Shown here: positions 34,639 to 48,242 of the stretch, in pieces | Layout of the letters: each line of letters starts with the position of its first letter | Position numbering within the stretch: the first letter of the stretch is position 1 | Assembly: GCF_030052815.1 (NCBI RefSeq) | Contig: NC_079498.1 | Location: 72,526,992 to 72,590,991, forward strand | Direction of reading: 5' to 3' | DNA length: 64,000 nt | Source: Hevea brasiliensis | Lineage: Eukaryota; Streptophyta; Magnoliopsida; Malpighiales; Euphorbiaceae | Position numbers and translations under genes: made by a program | The notes under the pieces: model-generated | Seen by the model: the letters and a program-made list of their open reading frames with translations, nothing else | What the model was told of the DNA's origin: nothing | Databases searched by the model: none

Positions 34639-37632
34639 ATGACTGCGAGGTCAGTTTAAACTCAAATTTCGAACTAGAAAATATAACGCCACGGTCCTTA
34701 GGACTATTGCTAACACAGTGGAAAAGAGAAAATCATGAAAAAGAGTTGTTAAACAGGTCAAATAATTAGGTCAAGGATCTGGAAGAAATATCGAATAACT
34801 TGCAAACCGGATTGAACCAGCGAGGGGCAATTTGGTCAATTTACCCCTAGAGCTGACTCCTGACCTAACTGTCCAATAAAATTTGAGAAATGAAAATTTT
34901 GAAATGTTGATTTAAATTGAAGAGGTAAATGAAAAAGAAATGAAAAAGAAGTGAAAAATCAAAAATCAAAAAGTTTATGACATCATCCATGACACAATAA
35001 ATATTCATTTTTTAAATTTGAAAATTGGGAGATAATTCAACATAAAAAGGAACCAATAAGAATTAAAAGAAAAGAAAAGAAAATTCTTTTTTTTTTTCCC
35101 TTTCTTCTTCTAGCCGATTCCATAATCTCACCTCTCTCTCTTTTTCTTCCTTCCTCCATGGAAGCCCACCCAAGCTTTCCAAAACCCTAAAATTAACCAT
35201 TAATTGTAGACTTTCCTTAACAAAAAATTATCCTTGAATCTTAATATGAAGATTGAAAGTGAAAAAGAAAAGGAAAATTGAAGAATTGGAGAAGATAGAA
35301 AAGCTTCATTGAGGTAAGCTTTCTTTTAAGTTAATTTAGTTATGTATGCATAGAAGTGAACTTGAAGATGAGGATTTAAATTTAGAAATCACAAAAATTA
35401 AGCATGTTAGACCATTAAGAAATTTTGGTCAGCCATGGTTAGGGTAGGATTTGATGGTGTTTAATTAAATTAAACAAGGATTCTTGGTGAGTTGAAATTG
35501 TATAGATGATCTATATATGTGAATTGCATGAATTGAAGAATTTAGAAAATTAGGATTCTTGACTTAGGGTTTAGAAAAGAAAAATTGTAAAAAATAGTCA
35601 ATGGATGCAAATGATCTTAATGAGGGTTAGACATGGTCAAATAGGACCATTTGTAGTGTGTATGAAATGATAGAACCAAATTGCAATTCGGATTGGTTAG
35701 TGTTCATATTCAGGCAGCTTGACCTAGGTCCCTTTCAAAGACCAAAACTGAAAATTTACCAATCCAATTAGTGTAAGGCCAATTGGGAATGAAACTAGAA
35801 ACAAAATAGACCAATTTTCATTTAGGAATCATGCCTAGAAAAATAACCATAACTTAGTGAACAATTAGGCCAAATCTGGATTTGGGCACACTGCCCTGTA
35901 CAAAAATGACCAAATGAGCAGTAGTTACGTAAATGACCATAACTTGGTCTAGGAAGGTCCAAATGACCTGAATCTTATACTGATAGAAAGCTGAGACATA
36001 GTTCTACAACTTAAAAAAAACCTAAATTTTGACCATAACCTATCCAAATAGTCACCTATAGTCAGCGCACAAAAACTGCCAATATCTAGAAAATGCCTAG
36101 AATTCTGGGTAACACCAAATCTGGCCAGCCTTAGAAAAATAGGAATAACTTGGGCTACAAAACTCCAAATAGAGTGATTCAAAAAGGGAATTAAAGCTAA
36201 GATAATAAGGAACAACTTTGATGCAAGACACTTAGCCAAATTCTCACAGTAACCAGACCAATGGAACAGTAGAAAATAGGGGACCAAAACTTAAAAATTA
36301 TAATTTCTCTTAGGAGACTTAGAACTTGAATTGGCAATCAATGCCAACAAAATTGACACCCAAAATGGGGTATATGGGTGCAATTAGAGCTAATAAACCT
36401 ATTAAGTATAGAAAAGTCAACATTTTGACTTGAATAGTGCCATGAATATTGTCACAATACACAAAAATGTGAAAGACCCGAAATTTATAAACCGTAATAG
36501 GTAGGACAAGTTTGCAAAGAAATTGTTGAAATTTAAGTATTAAAAATGGATACTGAAGCACTTTAAATTTGTGTTTCAGTTGGAAAGGGATCTTCGAAGG
36601 AGAAACGAAAGTTTGAGTAAATTAAGTCAACAAAAGAGGCTTGTGCACAACTAGTTTTTAATTGAATTATTTTGAATATTTTACGTAATTAAATGGTTTT
36701 ATTTTTTCTTATGCACTATGTTTATCAATTATGGGATTTATTTCAATGATTATTGAAATTGGTATAGCAAGCATGAGTTTAGTTTTGTAAAATATTATTT
36801 CAACAATTATTTAATATTTTTTTGGACTGGATAAATTATGTTTGGAAAATTGCGTTGGAATTATGTTTTGAATTATGGCGGGCAATTTGCATGAATAAAA
36901 TACAAAATTTTGTTCTGGATAGTGATGAGCATAAAAAAATTAGGGAATACTGGAATTGACTTTAAATTGAATTGTGTTGTGATTTATGCTCACAAAAAGG
37001 ACAAAGAAATGCATAATATGGTTTTATATCTCACTATAGATGCTTGACTAGGTTATTACTCGTCTCTATATCATTTGTTGAGGAGACAATGGAGTTAGCT
37101 TTGTTTTGTTTTAAATACCATGGTGTGTGCATAGGCTTAGATTCTCCTCTTATTAGAGGTTAGATCTAAGTTATTCATTGGCCCTTTCGGAAGTTTCATT
37201 ATTGTGTTGTGTACTATGCATGATGATTTGACCTCCCCAACCATAGGGAGTTAGAATCTTGATTCGACCTCCCCGACCATAGGAAGTTAGAATCGCCCCC
37301 AAAGATGGCCCTTTCAGATTAGTCTTGCATAGTTAGTGAGATAAAGAATGGGTTTTGAATAGTAAGGAATTATGATTTTAAATGAGATTTGTGCATAAGT
37401 AATTTTACTGAAATTAATATTTAGTTCCATAAATTGTTGAAATTACTTTAAATGTTTAGTTGTGATTTGATAAATTGAATTTCTGGACCAAGGTAATTTT
37501 AACAAATGATTTACATTATTGGCAACAAATATTACTATTTTTGGAATTTGATGAATATTCAGATTTCCAAATTCTTTGTTGTGATTTTGTTAAAGTATAT
37601 TATATTATGTTTTAAATTATAGTTGTGCACCA

Positions 37633-37649
37633 CTGAGTTTACCACTCAG
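37633..37649 (+). other. Conserved LTR hairpin (O)
   Basis: CTGAGT, loop TTACC, ACTCAG, preceded by TTGTGCACCA. It lies inside LTR O. Confidence 0.75.
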
Positions 37650-38116
37650 CGATAGCTTTGTATGCTGTCGCAGGTGAAAGTAAAGACAGAGCAGCTGAGT
37701 AAGATTTCTTGTAGCTGCGCCTTGAAAACTCATTGAGATTAGCTTTGGGTATGGTATAGGTATACCCTTGTATGTTTGATTTTGATGTATGCATGTAATT
37801 ATATATATGTAACTTATTTGAGCAGTTGTACAAAAACTCTTGTAATATTATTTTGGTATGTAATGAAATGCAAATTATTGTAATGTTCAAACTTAATTTT
37901 AAGTTTTGTAATGAATGTAAATTAATTTTTCTTTAGTGGAATATGAATGAAGTTATTTAATATTATATTTGAAAATAATTGAATTGAGAATTGTTTTGAA
38001 TTATGGAGTTGGGAGAAATGATGTTGATTTGTGTTGTGGTAGTGGTTGATTTTGATGAAAAGAATTATTGGAAGTGTATTTAGTGGTATCTGAAGAACTG
38101 TTATTCCCAAATATAG

Positions 38117-38121
38117 ATGAC
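38117..38121. other. Left target-site duplication of solo LTR Q
   Basis: ATGAC against ATGGC at 41996-42000, one mismatch. Comparison with LTR Q itself (38340-38354 region, minus strand ATAGATGGCACTCTGCC) suggests ATGGC is the original. Confidence 0.82.
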
Positions 38122-38734
38122 TGTCACACCCTACCCCTCTGTAAGGCATAACATGATCCCATAGTATACTTAATGAATTATCAACTTCGTCTACTGATAA
38201 CCCATTAAATACACTACAAGGGATTTTAAAACTTTTTTTACTTCTTTTTACAGTGGTGAGCACCATTGACAGGTGTAAAATTTTTTTTTTCTTAAGTCAA
38301 ACCAAATAACACATTTGAAGTATTAATAATTTCTGTAAAAATTTTGGCAGAGTGCCATCTATATTTTGAATAAAACAGTTCTTCAAAAACCTGCAAAAAG
38401 CACTTCAAATATATTTCTCAATCTCAAACTCCAACATTTAGTCAACTCAAATCCACAATAATTTCAGTAATTTTAAAGGCTGAGATAAAAGAAATATATC
38501 ACAATATTTACAAACCAAAATAATTTACAATTTATTTTACAACTTCAATGTACAATTTTAATTTACAACTACTCAAAATCAAGAACACTATATACATACA
38601 GTGAACATACATTACAATACAAAATGCAAACTATGGTATACTCATTATACCCGATGATCTCTCAGTGTAGTACTAGCGGCCTAGTCTACTGTCCTGTCAG
38701 TCTGTTTACCTACGACAGCAATGAAAAGCCATCG

Positions 38735-38753
38735 CTAAGTAAAATTTACTCAG
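38735..38753 (-). other. Conserved LTR hairpin (Q)
   Basis: CTAAGTAAA and TTTACTCAG. In the minus-strand transcript the odd pair becomes G-U, so the stem is kept. Confidence 0.68.
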
Positions 38754-38862
38754 TGGTGCACAATAACAATTTGAAATGCAATATATAAATCTTTTATTGA
38801 CAATTCACAAATCAAATAATTCACAATTCCATTTCACAATTTACAAAGTTCATATAACACAA

Positions 38863-39033
38863 ATTTGATCAAATAATTGAATAACACAGTTTTGCCAATC
38901 AATAACACTATTTGATCAAATAACTGAATAATACAGTTTTGCCAATCAATAAAACCATTTGATCAAATAACTGAATAATATAGTTTTGCCAATCAATAAC
39001 ACCATTTGATCAAATAACTGAATAACACAGTTT
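38863..39033. repeat. 47-bp tandem repeat in LTR Q
   Basis: About 3.6 units, each containing TTTGATCAAATAACTGAATA and then GTTTTGCCAATCAATAA. LTR B has one diverged copy at 9141-9180, so the array is a local expansion. Confidence 0.85.
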
Positions 39034-42000
39034 AGGCCATGACATAAATTTTCCGCACATGCCGTGTTGTACACCACGACAAGACACACTCACCCCAATA
39101 ATCGAAATCAATGAGGGAGGAAGCTAGCTAAATAATGAGTACTCATCCACACTCACCTCAGACTGGCAAGTCAAAGAGGGAGGAACATAATCACACTCAC
39201 CCTAGACTGATAAGTCAAAGAGGGAGGAATATAATAGCATTGTCATGCCAAGTGTGAATCAAAACAATTTCAAATCATAATATTTCATAGAAACCACAAA
39301 TCACATTTTATCTCAAAATTCATTTGCAAAGTTGGCAACACAATAATTTTCAAATAATATTCCCAAAACCAAAACAATAAAAAATTATTCATAACTCATT
39401 TCTCCAAATAAATTTGCTAGTAAAAGCAGTGAATATAAAAGTATTGTGCACGGTCACAATTTAAAACTATAATGTTTAATTAAATTTTTAAGTAGAAAAT
39501 GAGAAGTTAAAATTATTGTGCACAAACACAATTTAAAACAATAACATACAAATAATCATAATTTACTTCAATTGAAAAATTCAAAAGAAATAACTATTGT
39601 GCACAAACCTCTGATATTTGCCTTTTGGCCCTGACTCAGTGTTCCTTACGCTTCTCAATATCCTTTTCAACTGAAACACACAATTTAAAGTGTTTCAGTA
39701 CTCAATGAATTTGTTTCTAATAATAAAATCTAATATTTAAAATTTCTTGGTATTATTCCCTTCAATTCCTTTCGTTAGTCAATCTATAATGTTGACCCTT
39801 GATGCACTCTAAGTGAGCCAATTCTAATGTTATCAATATGTCACATTTTGTAGCCTTTAAGTATTGGTACATATTACCAAATTCATTTCCATGTATATTG
39901 CACTTTATTGCAATTTGCCGGATTTCAGTATACTAATTTGACCTAGCCGGATGACCTAGTTTCCTCGGTTTTCAGGTTTCGGTCAAAACTAAAAACTTGT
40001 AGGTTTATGTCTTATTGCATGCGGGGGCAAAATTTCAGGTCATTTTGAGTTTACTAGACCAAGTTATGGTCATTTTACTATTGCTGATCAGAATGTACCA
40101 AAATGGTCATTTTAGGTCATTTTTAGGTCACTTTTGGTTCGGCCAATTTTTGGACCTGAATTTGTGCAAGCTATTTGGCTTGGTTCTGGCCATTTCTGGG
40201 CTTTGTTGTCTTCATAAGAATTGTAGATATATGTCTTAAATATTCATGGTAAAAATTTCAGGTCAATTGGACCTGTTTTGAGTGAGCTATGGCCAAAATA
40301 CTAACTGCTGCCCAAATGGTCAGTTTTTAGGCTTTCAATGTACTAATTCGGATTTGGTCATTTTTCAAGTCACCTTTCAAGCAGAATTTTGGTAAGCTTC
40401 CTTCATGAAAGTTGGCACATTTTGTGCCTAGTTTCACCTCCAATTGGTCTCATACCAATGGGAGTCACACACTTAAGGTTCTAAGCCAAAACATACACTG
40501 CCCTATTGTTCATTGTTCATCACTCATCAAATACACATCCTATGCCTACCAAGTTATCTCTTCCATGTCATTTCTATTTTGTACCTTACCATTAACACAT
40601 TTCACAACACATTTTTGGTCATTTTGACAGCTTGTAATAACATTCAATATGCACATTATAGTACAAAATTTTCTAAGTCCAAATTACAAACAATTTAACC
40701 ACATGACAAGCTCATTTACATGTCCATATTCAAACCTCTATACACATAAACATGCTGCCATAACAAGCACCATAATTCAACAATATAATTCCATAAACCA
40801 AACCACAAAACAACATATTTTGGTCCACACTTCAAATTGCCGATTGTAATTTTCTTCAATTAGTTTTCCGAGCTTCCAAAATGAAGTGTACTTTCACATA
40901 TACATTTAGTATACATTATCCAATTTATTCCTACACACATAAACACTTCATCAACACTTTAATCTACCATTTACATGTAAGGATAAACTGTTCTTATGGA
41001 GTTTCATGGTTGCCAAAAATGTACCTCTCCCTTAACTCATCAAACTTCAAAAATCCTTCCACAATTCAACTACCCATAGCATCCATTCAAAGTTTAATGA
41101 AACAATAATTAGAAATACATACTTACCACATTTGAAACTCTTCAAAACCTTCACTAAACTTCTTAAAATTGCTATCTAAGTCTTCCTTGTGATGTGGGGA
41201 GCAAGGTTAATGAAGGAACTGAGGGGAAAAATGGCTTAAACAAGCTTGCATGAAGCTTGGGACAATTCGACCATGGAGGAATTCCTTTCTTCCATTTTCG
41301 GCTGGTTTTTGCAATGTTGAAGAAGATGAGTTTCCATCCACAATATGTTGATTACATGTCCACTTAAGTGGAGTTAGTGGACCACTAATAAAAGTTTAAT
41401 TTTTGTTTAATCAAAGTATTCACATTCCCATACTTAACTCCCATCTTTTGCCATTTAAACTATGTACCACCAATTAAATTTTTAATGACATTTTCTAAGT
41501 GTAATATCATTTATTTTTAATGGAAATTTAGGTCAAAAGACAACTCGGAGTGTCAAATGGCCACAATACCCCTGTTCGGGTTGCATTCCTGATTTTTTAA
41601 TAACACCGAGTTTTGTCGTTTTCTCGATTTCTTACTTTTCTTTGTACTAATTAATTAATTTTTCTTTGATATTTCTAATGATATTTATACTTCAATAGAC
41701 GTTTATTTAAGTCCTAAAAATATTTTTCAAGGCTCTCCGCAGTCCAGGGCTAGTCAAGAGTCCTCGGCGCAACTTCCCGGTGCAGTTACCCATCGCTAGG
41801 GTTTTCGGCTCGTTTAACTTGGTTACATTTCATTGCTATTATTTTTCCTTTATTTTTCTTGTATTTTCTTTTCTTGTATTTCATTATTTTATGTCTCCTC
41901 ATCCATATCTAAGTGTAGTTCTAGGCATCCTAGCTATCCGGACAACACTGGTCACCAGAACAGTAGAATGCACTACCGAACATAGGGGTGTTACAATGGC

Positions 42001-42243
42001 AGTCTGCCAAAAATTTTCCAAAATTTGCGTAAAAATAAAAATGGATAAAAATTTTAACTAGTATTTAAACTTCAAGTAAATGTTTTTAATACCTGCTATT
42101 AAAGCTCACCACTTTCAAAAAGAAAGAAAATTATTTTAAAATCCCTTGTAGTGTATTTAATGGGTTATTAGTGGATGGAGTCAATAATTCATTAAGTCTA
42201 CTACGGGATCATGTTATGCCTTACAGAGGGGTAAGGTGTGACA

Positions 42244-42248
42244 ATTCA
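42244..42248. other. Right target-site duplication of solo LTR O
   Basis: ATTCA, matching 34416-34420. Confidence 0.9.
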
Positions 42249-42731
42249 AGTTTTGGAGCACAAGCTATGAATTTTCAAAATCAAATGTCTTGCTTCTAGA
42301 AATCATCAGGTCAGTTTTCCAGATTTGAGCAGTAAAAAGTTTTGCCCTCAAACACCATCTTAGAGAAGGAATTAGGTCTAGCACAAAACTACAAAGTTTT
42401 AGAGCATTCATCAAGGTTTTCATAAACATAAAGATCATTGAAATTCAACCTTCCTAACTTAAGTTATGAATTTTTAAATTTGACTGGTTCTGCAGGCCTA
42501 CTGGCAGAACTAGGTTTCCATCACCTCTACCAACTATCTTTATCAGTATCTTATACTTTCCCCTTATCCCTAGTGATATCCTTACTAAAACTTGATAAAA
42601 AAATAAAGGTTATAGCACTAACCGTAAGGGAAAACCAGTTGCTACTCTCCCTTTTCATCAAATTCCCCTCTAAACCACTTATGGAAATAGGGTTCTTCAA
42701 GCTTAATTTGCTTGTTCTTCTTGCTCCCTTG
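42249..42731 (-). repeat. Gypsy LTR M, right segment
   Basis: Continues M after solo LTR O. The AAGTTATGAAT motif and the GCACTAACCGTAAGGG stretch suit the middle of this LTR type (compare CACTAACC at 10887 and 15144). Cut at 42731 by the end of copia-F (TGAAGG). Confidence 0.65.
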
Positions 42732-44275
42732 TGAAGGCTAGGAAGCATAGAATTTAGGGCATTAGAATATTGAAATTTAAAATTCAATCTAGGGTTACAT
42801 TTATCATGCTTGATGAGTTATGTGCCTAATCCATTTCCAATGCCCAAAAGCATACCAAAACACATTTTAGCATGCACTAAACATTCATTTGCCATCAAGT
42901 ATTGAACTTTAAGAATTTAATTCATTAAACCCTAACTAAAAGAGAGGTTTTGATTACTAACCTTCAAGGTGCACAATCAATGACTCCCTATTCCTTAAGA
43001 TGCTCTTTAGGACTCTAATTATAGTCCTTCTAGCTTGTCCACCACAAGCACATAAACTTGTATCAATGGTAGCCCCAATCTTGACTTCCTAAGCCTTGCC
43101 AACCACTTGTAATTGAGGTTTTAAGCTTTAGTGAGGGTTAATGGATGTTTCGTGAGCCTGAAACACTTTTTAACACTTTTAATTCAAAGGAAATCAACAA
43201 TTTCCTTTTGAATTGATTTCCTTTGAATTGATGAAAAGAAAATGAAGAAGAGATGGGAGCAATGTTGCCATCCAAATGGAGAGGAGGAAGAAGAATGATT
43301 TCTCTTTCTTCCTTTTCCCTTATATACAAAAGTCAACATTCACTTACTCCCTTGCCACATGTCACTAAAAGATCCAATCTTACTTTTGTTTGACTTAATC
43401 TCATCAAGCAAAGTGTTAAGCTCCAATTAAATCATAAAAAGGTGGTCTTCCATCATGGGAAGACAAGTGGCAAGCTTGTTTGGTGCCATGTGTCACCATC
43501 TTATGGTGCCATATGTCACCATTTAAAAAGACCAATTTACCCTTACTTTTAATTTGAGTTCTCAACCCAAAATTATAATTTCTCCTCTTCAAATTAATTT
43601 ATATCAAATATAAATTAATTGATTAATTAATCTTCATTAATTAATTTCTCACAATTAAATTCATATTTAAACAATTTAAATATAAATTTAATTTATGCTA
43701 TACATTCAATAACCTAGATTTGGTTTCAAGTCATGCTAAGGATTTTGCAATCTTATTGCAAACCAAACCTATGTAATTAATTAATTAATTAAACTCTTTA
43801 ATTAATCAATTAAATCACATTTTACTTGGTGATTAACTTGTGTAGATGTGTAACTTACTAGGCTCATAACTTATTGGCAATAAGAAATTATATTATCTCT
43901 TAATATCATTAAAACTCTTTCTTATCGTAAATGATTTCTCTAAATCATTTCAGGCATCTCATAAACCATGGTTGACACCTAGCATAGCATGCCATGGCCA
44001 CCCAATGAGTGATAAGGAATACCTTAAATGAACCTTTAATCATATGTTACCATGCACTAGAATCTCTCCGTTACAAAATCCCAATTCCAGTTGGAGTCAT
44101 GGTTAACGTCAAACTCCTTTTGCTATGAACATTATGTTCTCTTTTAATTCTAATTCTTGATTAATTAGATTTTCCCATCAGAAAGTCTTTTCTGACTAAA
44201 TATATCTGTCCTGACTAGGAACTTAAATCATTAAGAACAATTAAATGAACATAGGATTTTATCTCTATTTACTTT

Positions 44276-47200
44276 TGTAACATCCTCATTTTTGTAGTCC
44301 GTACATTCTACTGTTCCGACGGCTAATGTCTGCCCTGGAAAGTCGGAATATCTGGAACTACACTTCGGTGATAATGAACAGACATATAATGATGAAATAA
44401 ATAAGAAGAAAATGCAAGAAAAATCAAAGATAAGTGAAAGAGAGAAAATGAAGCTAAGTTAAATGAGCCGACACCGCAATGATGGTGATCAGACTTTGGA
44501 AGGCCGTGCACACCCTCAGACCTTGGGGAACCCTCAGAATTTAATTCCGGGACGTAAGTAAAGGTCTATTGAAATATAATTGAGACTAGAATTATTAAAG
44601 AAACATTAATAAATTAGTACAAAGAAAAACAAAAAATCGACAAACAGACAAAAATCGGTGTTATAGAAAAATCGGGAATATAGCCCGAAGTGGGGTATTT
44701 TGGTCATTTGACACCTAGAGTTGTCTTTTGACCTCAATGTCCATTAAAAATAAATGATATTACACTTTATAAATGTCATGAAAAATTAAATGGTGGTACA
44801 TTATGTAAATAGTGAAGGAAATGAGATAAATGTGCAAATTAGGAAAATTGGAATAATTAAACATTAAGTTAAAGTGAGTGCTCCACTAACTCAAGTCTTG
44901 GGACACTTAATTAAGTCATTTTGGACTGAAATTTAGTCCATCATCTTCCTCCCAAATGACCAGCCGAATTGATCCTCCCAAAACCTCCATGGAAGTCCAC
45001 CATGGCCAAACTCCCTCCATCACCATGCAACCATGTTCAAGCCCTCATTTCACCATAGTTTCTTCATCAAAGCTTGCACACACACCTTAGGCAGTATGTT
45101 GGAAACAAAAAGAAGAGGATTTGATGAAATTTTGGTGAAGCTCAAAAAAGGTTAGTGCTAGTTTTTCATCCCTTGCTTCATTAAAGTTTGTATTAAGGTT
45201 GAGATGAGTTGGATGGTGAAGCAATTTGAAGGATTCGATGAGTTATTGATATATTTAATTTTGGACAGCCATGAAATTTTATTGTAGTTGAGTTTTTCTT
45301 ACCTCTAATGGATGGAAATTAAGGTTGATTAACTTAAATGGAAGTGGTAGTAAGATAATATCCAATGATGTGCATGTTAGTGCTTTAATTAAGGGTTTGA
45401 ATATGGGTCTTGATGCTTTGGCAAACTGCCATGTTTGGCAGCCTATTAAATCATGAATTTGTGTGTGAATATGTAGTTTATTTGATGAAGTATGCTAGTA
45501 TTAATTGTGGGTAGTATGTGTAAGTGATATTGAAGTATGATTATGTTGAAGTGTATGTATAATATTGACATTGAGATATAATGAATTTTGGTGGAAGTGA
45601 ATGTTGAACTTAATGGTGAATTGTGTGCATTGAACACTTGAATGTTCTGTCCAAAATTGTTGTTGGAATTGTGTACAATATATATATATGGAAGTGTTAT
45701 TGATTGAATATTGAAGTAATGAGGAGGAGAAGGAATATCAAATTGGAAGTGTATGTGCTTTGTTCAGGTTGTGTATTGAAGGCAGTACCTAAATTAGGTC
45801 ATAAGTGCCAAACTCTGAACCCAATTGGTATGAGGCCAATGGGGGGTGAAACTAGACACCAAATAGGCCAACTTTCATGTAGAAATGTTGCCAAAATTCT
45901 GCCTAGAAACTGACCTTAAAAATGACCAAATCAGGAATAGCAACCTTGCAACCTAGATTTTTGACCATATGAATAGTAGTCCTTGGGATGACCATAACTC
46001 ACTCAAAACAAGTCCAATTGACCTGAAATTTTTACCATGGTTATTTTAGACATAGATCTACAATTCTTATGAAGACACCAAAGCCCATAAATGGCCAGAA
46101 CCAAGTCAAATGGCTTGCACAAATTCGGGTACAAAAACTGCCGAACCAAAAGTGACCTAAAATTGACCAAATTTTACACTAAAGGTGCAATCTGTCCAGC
46201 ATTGGTAAATTGACCATATCTTGGTCTACACAACTCAGAATGACCTGAAATTTTGCCCCGCGTTCAATGAGACATAGACCTACAAGTTTATAGTTTGGAT
46301 CGAAATTCGAAAACCGAGGGAACTAGGTCGTCCGGCTAGGTCAAAATAGTACACCGAAATCTGGTAAATTGCAATAAAATGCAATACACTTGGAAATGAA
46401 ATTAGTAACATATACCAACACTAAAGGGCTATAAAATGTGACATATTGGTAACATTAGAATTGACTCACGTAGAGTGCATCAAGGGTCAACATTATAGGA
46501 TGACTAATAAAATGAATTGAAGGGAATAGTACCAAGAAAAATAGGACTTTAAGCTAGACAAATCTAGCACACAAAAATTGAGAAATTGACTAAATTTTGC
46601 ACCAAAGGTGCAATCTGTGCAGCTTTAGTAAATTGACCATATCGTGGTCTATACAACTCAAAATGACCTGAAATTTTGCCTTGTGTGCAATAAGACATAG
46701 AGCTACAATTTTGCTTCTTTGACCAGAAGCTAAAAACCAAGGGAAATAGGACTTTAAGCTAGACCAATCTAGCACACTAAAATTGCAAATTGGTAATTAC
46801 ATAAAATGATGCTTGAAGTGATTTGGCAATGAATGCCAACTTGTGAAAAGGGTAAATTGCATTATATTGACAACATATTGAATTGAAAATTGTGATATGT
46901 TAATGCTAGAATCAACCTATCCATGATGCATAAAAAGGTCAATAATTTTATTGACCAGTGAAAGACATAAAGATGTATAAACCCTATGAATAAAGAATTA
47001 AATATATAACATTGTAATATGCCTTAATTTGCCTAGTTGACTAGTTTGGATCGGTTGGCATGCCAATAGGATTCTGACAGCTGTTCTATAAATGACTTTA
47101 CATTATACTGTGTTTTATGGCTTATTATACCATACTATGATTTTAATAGCCTATGGCTATACAGATTGTGTTATTATACTCGGCTTAATGCCCGATTGAT

Positions 47201-48242
47201 TATATGGCTTTTTAGCCACACTGTTTGCACACTGTGAGATACTTTGTGACCGATGGTGTGACGGCCCGAGGTACCAGGTACCCAGTGCTAGTATATCCGT
47301 TTATCCAGTCTGATCAGTGTATAGGCTACATGGGCAGTCAATTAAAACATTATTCAATTTAGGCAGTTAAGTTAAGTTAAGTTAAGTATATGAAAATTTC
47401 AGTACAATTAAATTAAGCATTGAATGAAATGAAGAGATTAGCAACAGAAACATAACAAAGATACAATTTGCAGAACCTTAGAGACTTAAAATACAATACA
47501 GTTAGAATAATTGATTCCTGGATATCCGAATTATGAGTTATTTCTTTCTTTATTTGTATACATTATTTCTTGTTATACTATTGCACCACTAAGCAGAAAT
47601 GCTTAGCGCGACGGAATTGCTTCCTCACGAAGGTACTGAAGGTAAAACCAGTAGACTGTCGACTGAGATTTTTGGAGTCCAGATCTGGAAAAGTGTCAAA
47701 AGAGTTCAACATTGTCACCTCCTCAGCAATGCATGTAGATAGGGCTCATAATTATACATGTTATGTATTTTGTTCATTCTAAGCATATTGTAATTTCATT
47801 TGTATATCCTGTACTTGACAAATTTATGTACTTAATTGGAAAATTATATAAGTTAATGAAATGTAAGAATTCTGATATCTGAATTGATTGTCTAATCATA
47901 ATGATTCTGAATGAGATTGAGTTTATGAAATTTTGAGAAACTGATGAGATATTATTGAGATAAATTGAGCTATGAATTTGAATATGTTGTGAATTATCTT
48001 TGGCAGGTTCAGAAGAACTGTTAGTCCAAATTACAGTCAACACTTTGTCAGATTATCGTTAAAATTTTTAAAATTTCCAAATTAGTTAGATTTTGATAAA
48101 AGTAAAAATAGCCTAAACCTTAAATAAAGTTTTTGAATAAATAAATCAAGAACTATAATGGAATCAGATAAGATCAGGTGCTCCGGCACTCCGTGTGACA
48201 CGCCTTGCTCGGCTACACTGTAAACGGGTGAGGGGTGTTACA
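44276..48242 (+). mobile_element. Gypsy solo LTR N in the LTR of copia-F
   Basis: TGTAACATCC at 44276 to GGGGTGTTACA at 48242, 3967 bp, plus orientation, no internal part. The flanks are ACTTT (44271-44275) and ACTTA (48243-48247), a duplication with one mismatch. The uninterrupted copia sequence (TATTTACTTAGAGG at 4335-4345, reverse strand) supports ACTTA as the original. The GGCTACACTGTA end block places N with gypsy-H. Confidence 0.9.
47589..47606 (+). other. Conserved LTR hairpin (N)
   Basis: CTAAGC, loop AGAAAT, GCTTAG, preceded by ATTGCACCA. Same subfamily pairs as in H. Confidence 0.75.

Larger units (their letters stand above)
38122..41995 (-). mobile_element. Gypsy solo LTR Q nested in LTR O
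   Basis: TGTCACACCCTACCCC at 38122 to GGGGTGTTACA at 41995, 3874 bp, minus orientation, without internal region. It is the same family as O (CTCTGTAAGGCATAACATGATC end block) and was inserted into O about 250 bp from O's 3' end. Contains a 47-bp tandem repeat (38863-39033) and the conserved hairpin (38735-38753). Confidence 0.92.
34421..42243 (+). mobile_element. Gypsy solo LTR O (split by Q)
   Basis: TGTAACACCC at 34421 to GGTGTGACA at 42243, flanked by perfect ATTCA duplications and lacking any internal region. It is thus a solo LTR left by recombination between two LTRs. Removing insert Q and one target copy gives an LTR of about 3944 bp. The orientation is plus. The 5S-like block lies at 34593-34638 and the conserved hairpin at 37633-37649. 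It closely resembles the LTR of gypsy-B at both ends. Confidence 0.92.

Noticed and set aside
35949..36561. Open frames of 80-112 codons in LTR O
   Set aside because: Within a non-coding LTR, not kept in LTR B or Q at the aligned place.
41780..42061. 93-codon plus frame across the end of LTR Q
   Set aside because: Crosses the Q/O insertion junction, so it is created by the insertion.
47366..47390. GTTAA pentanucleotide repeat
   Set aside because: Only about four units; ordinary microsatellite.
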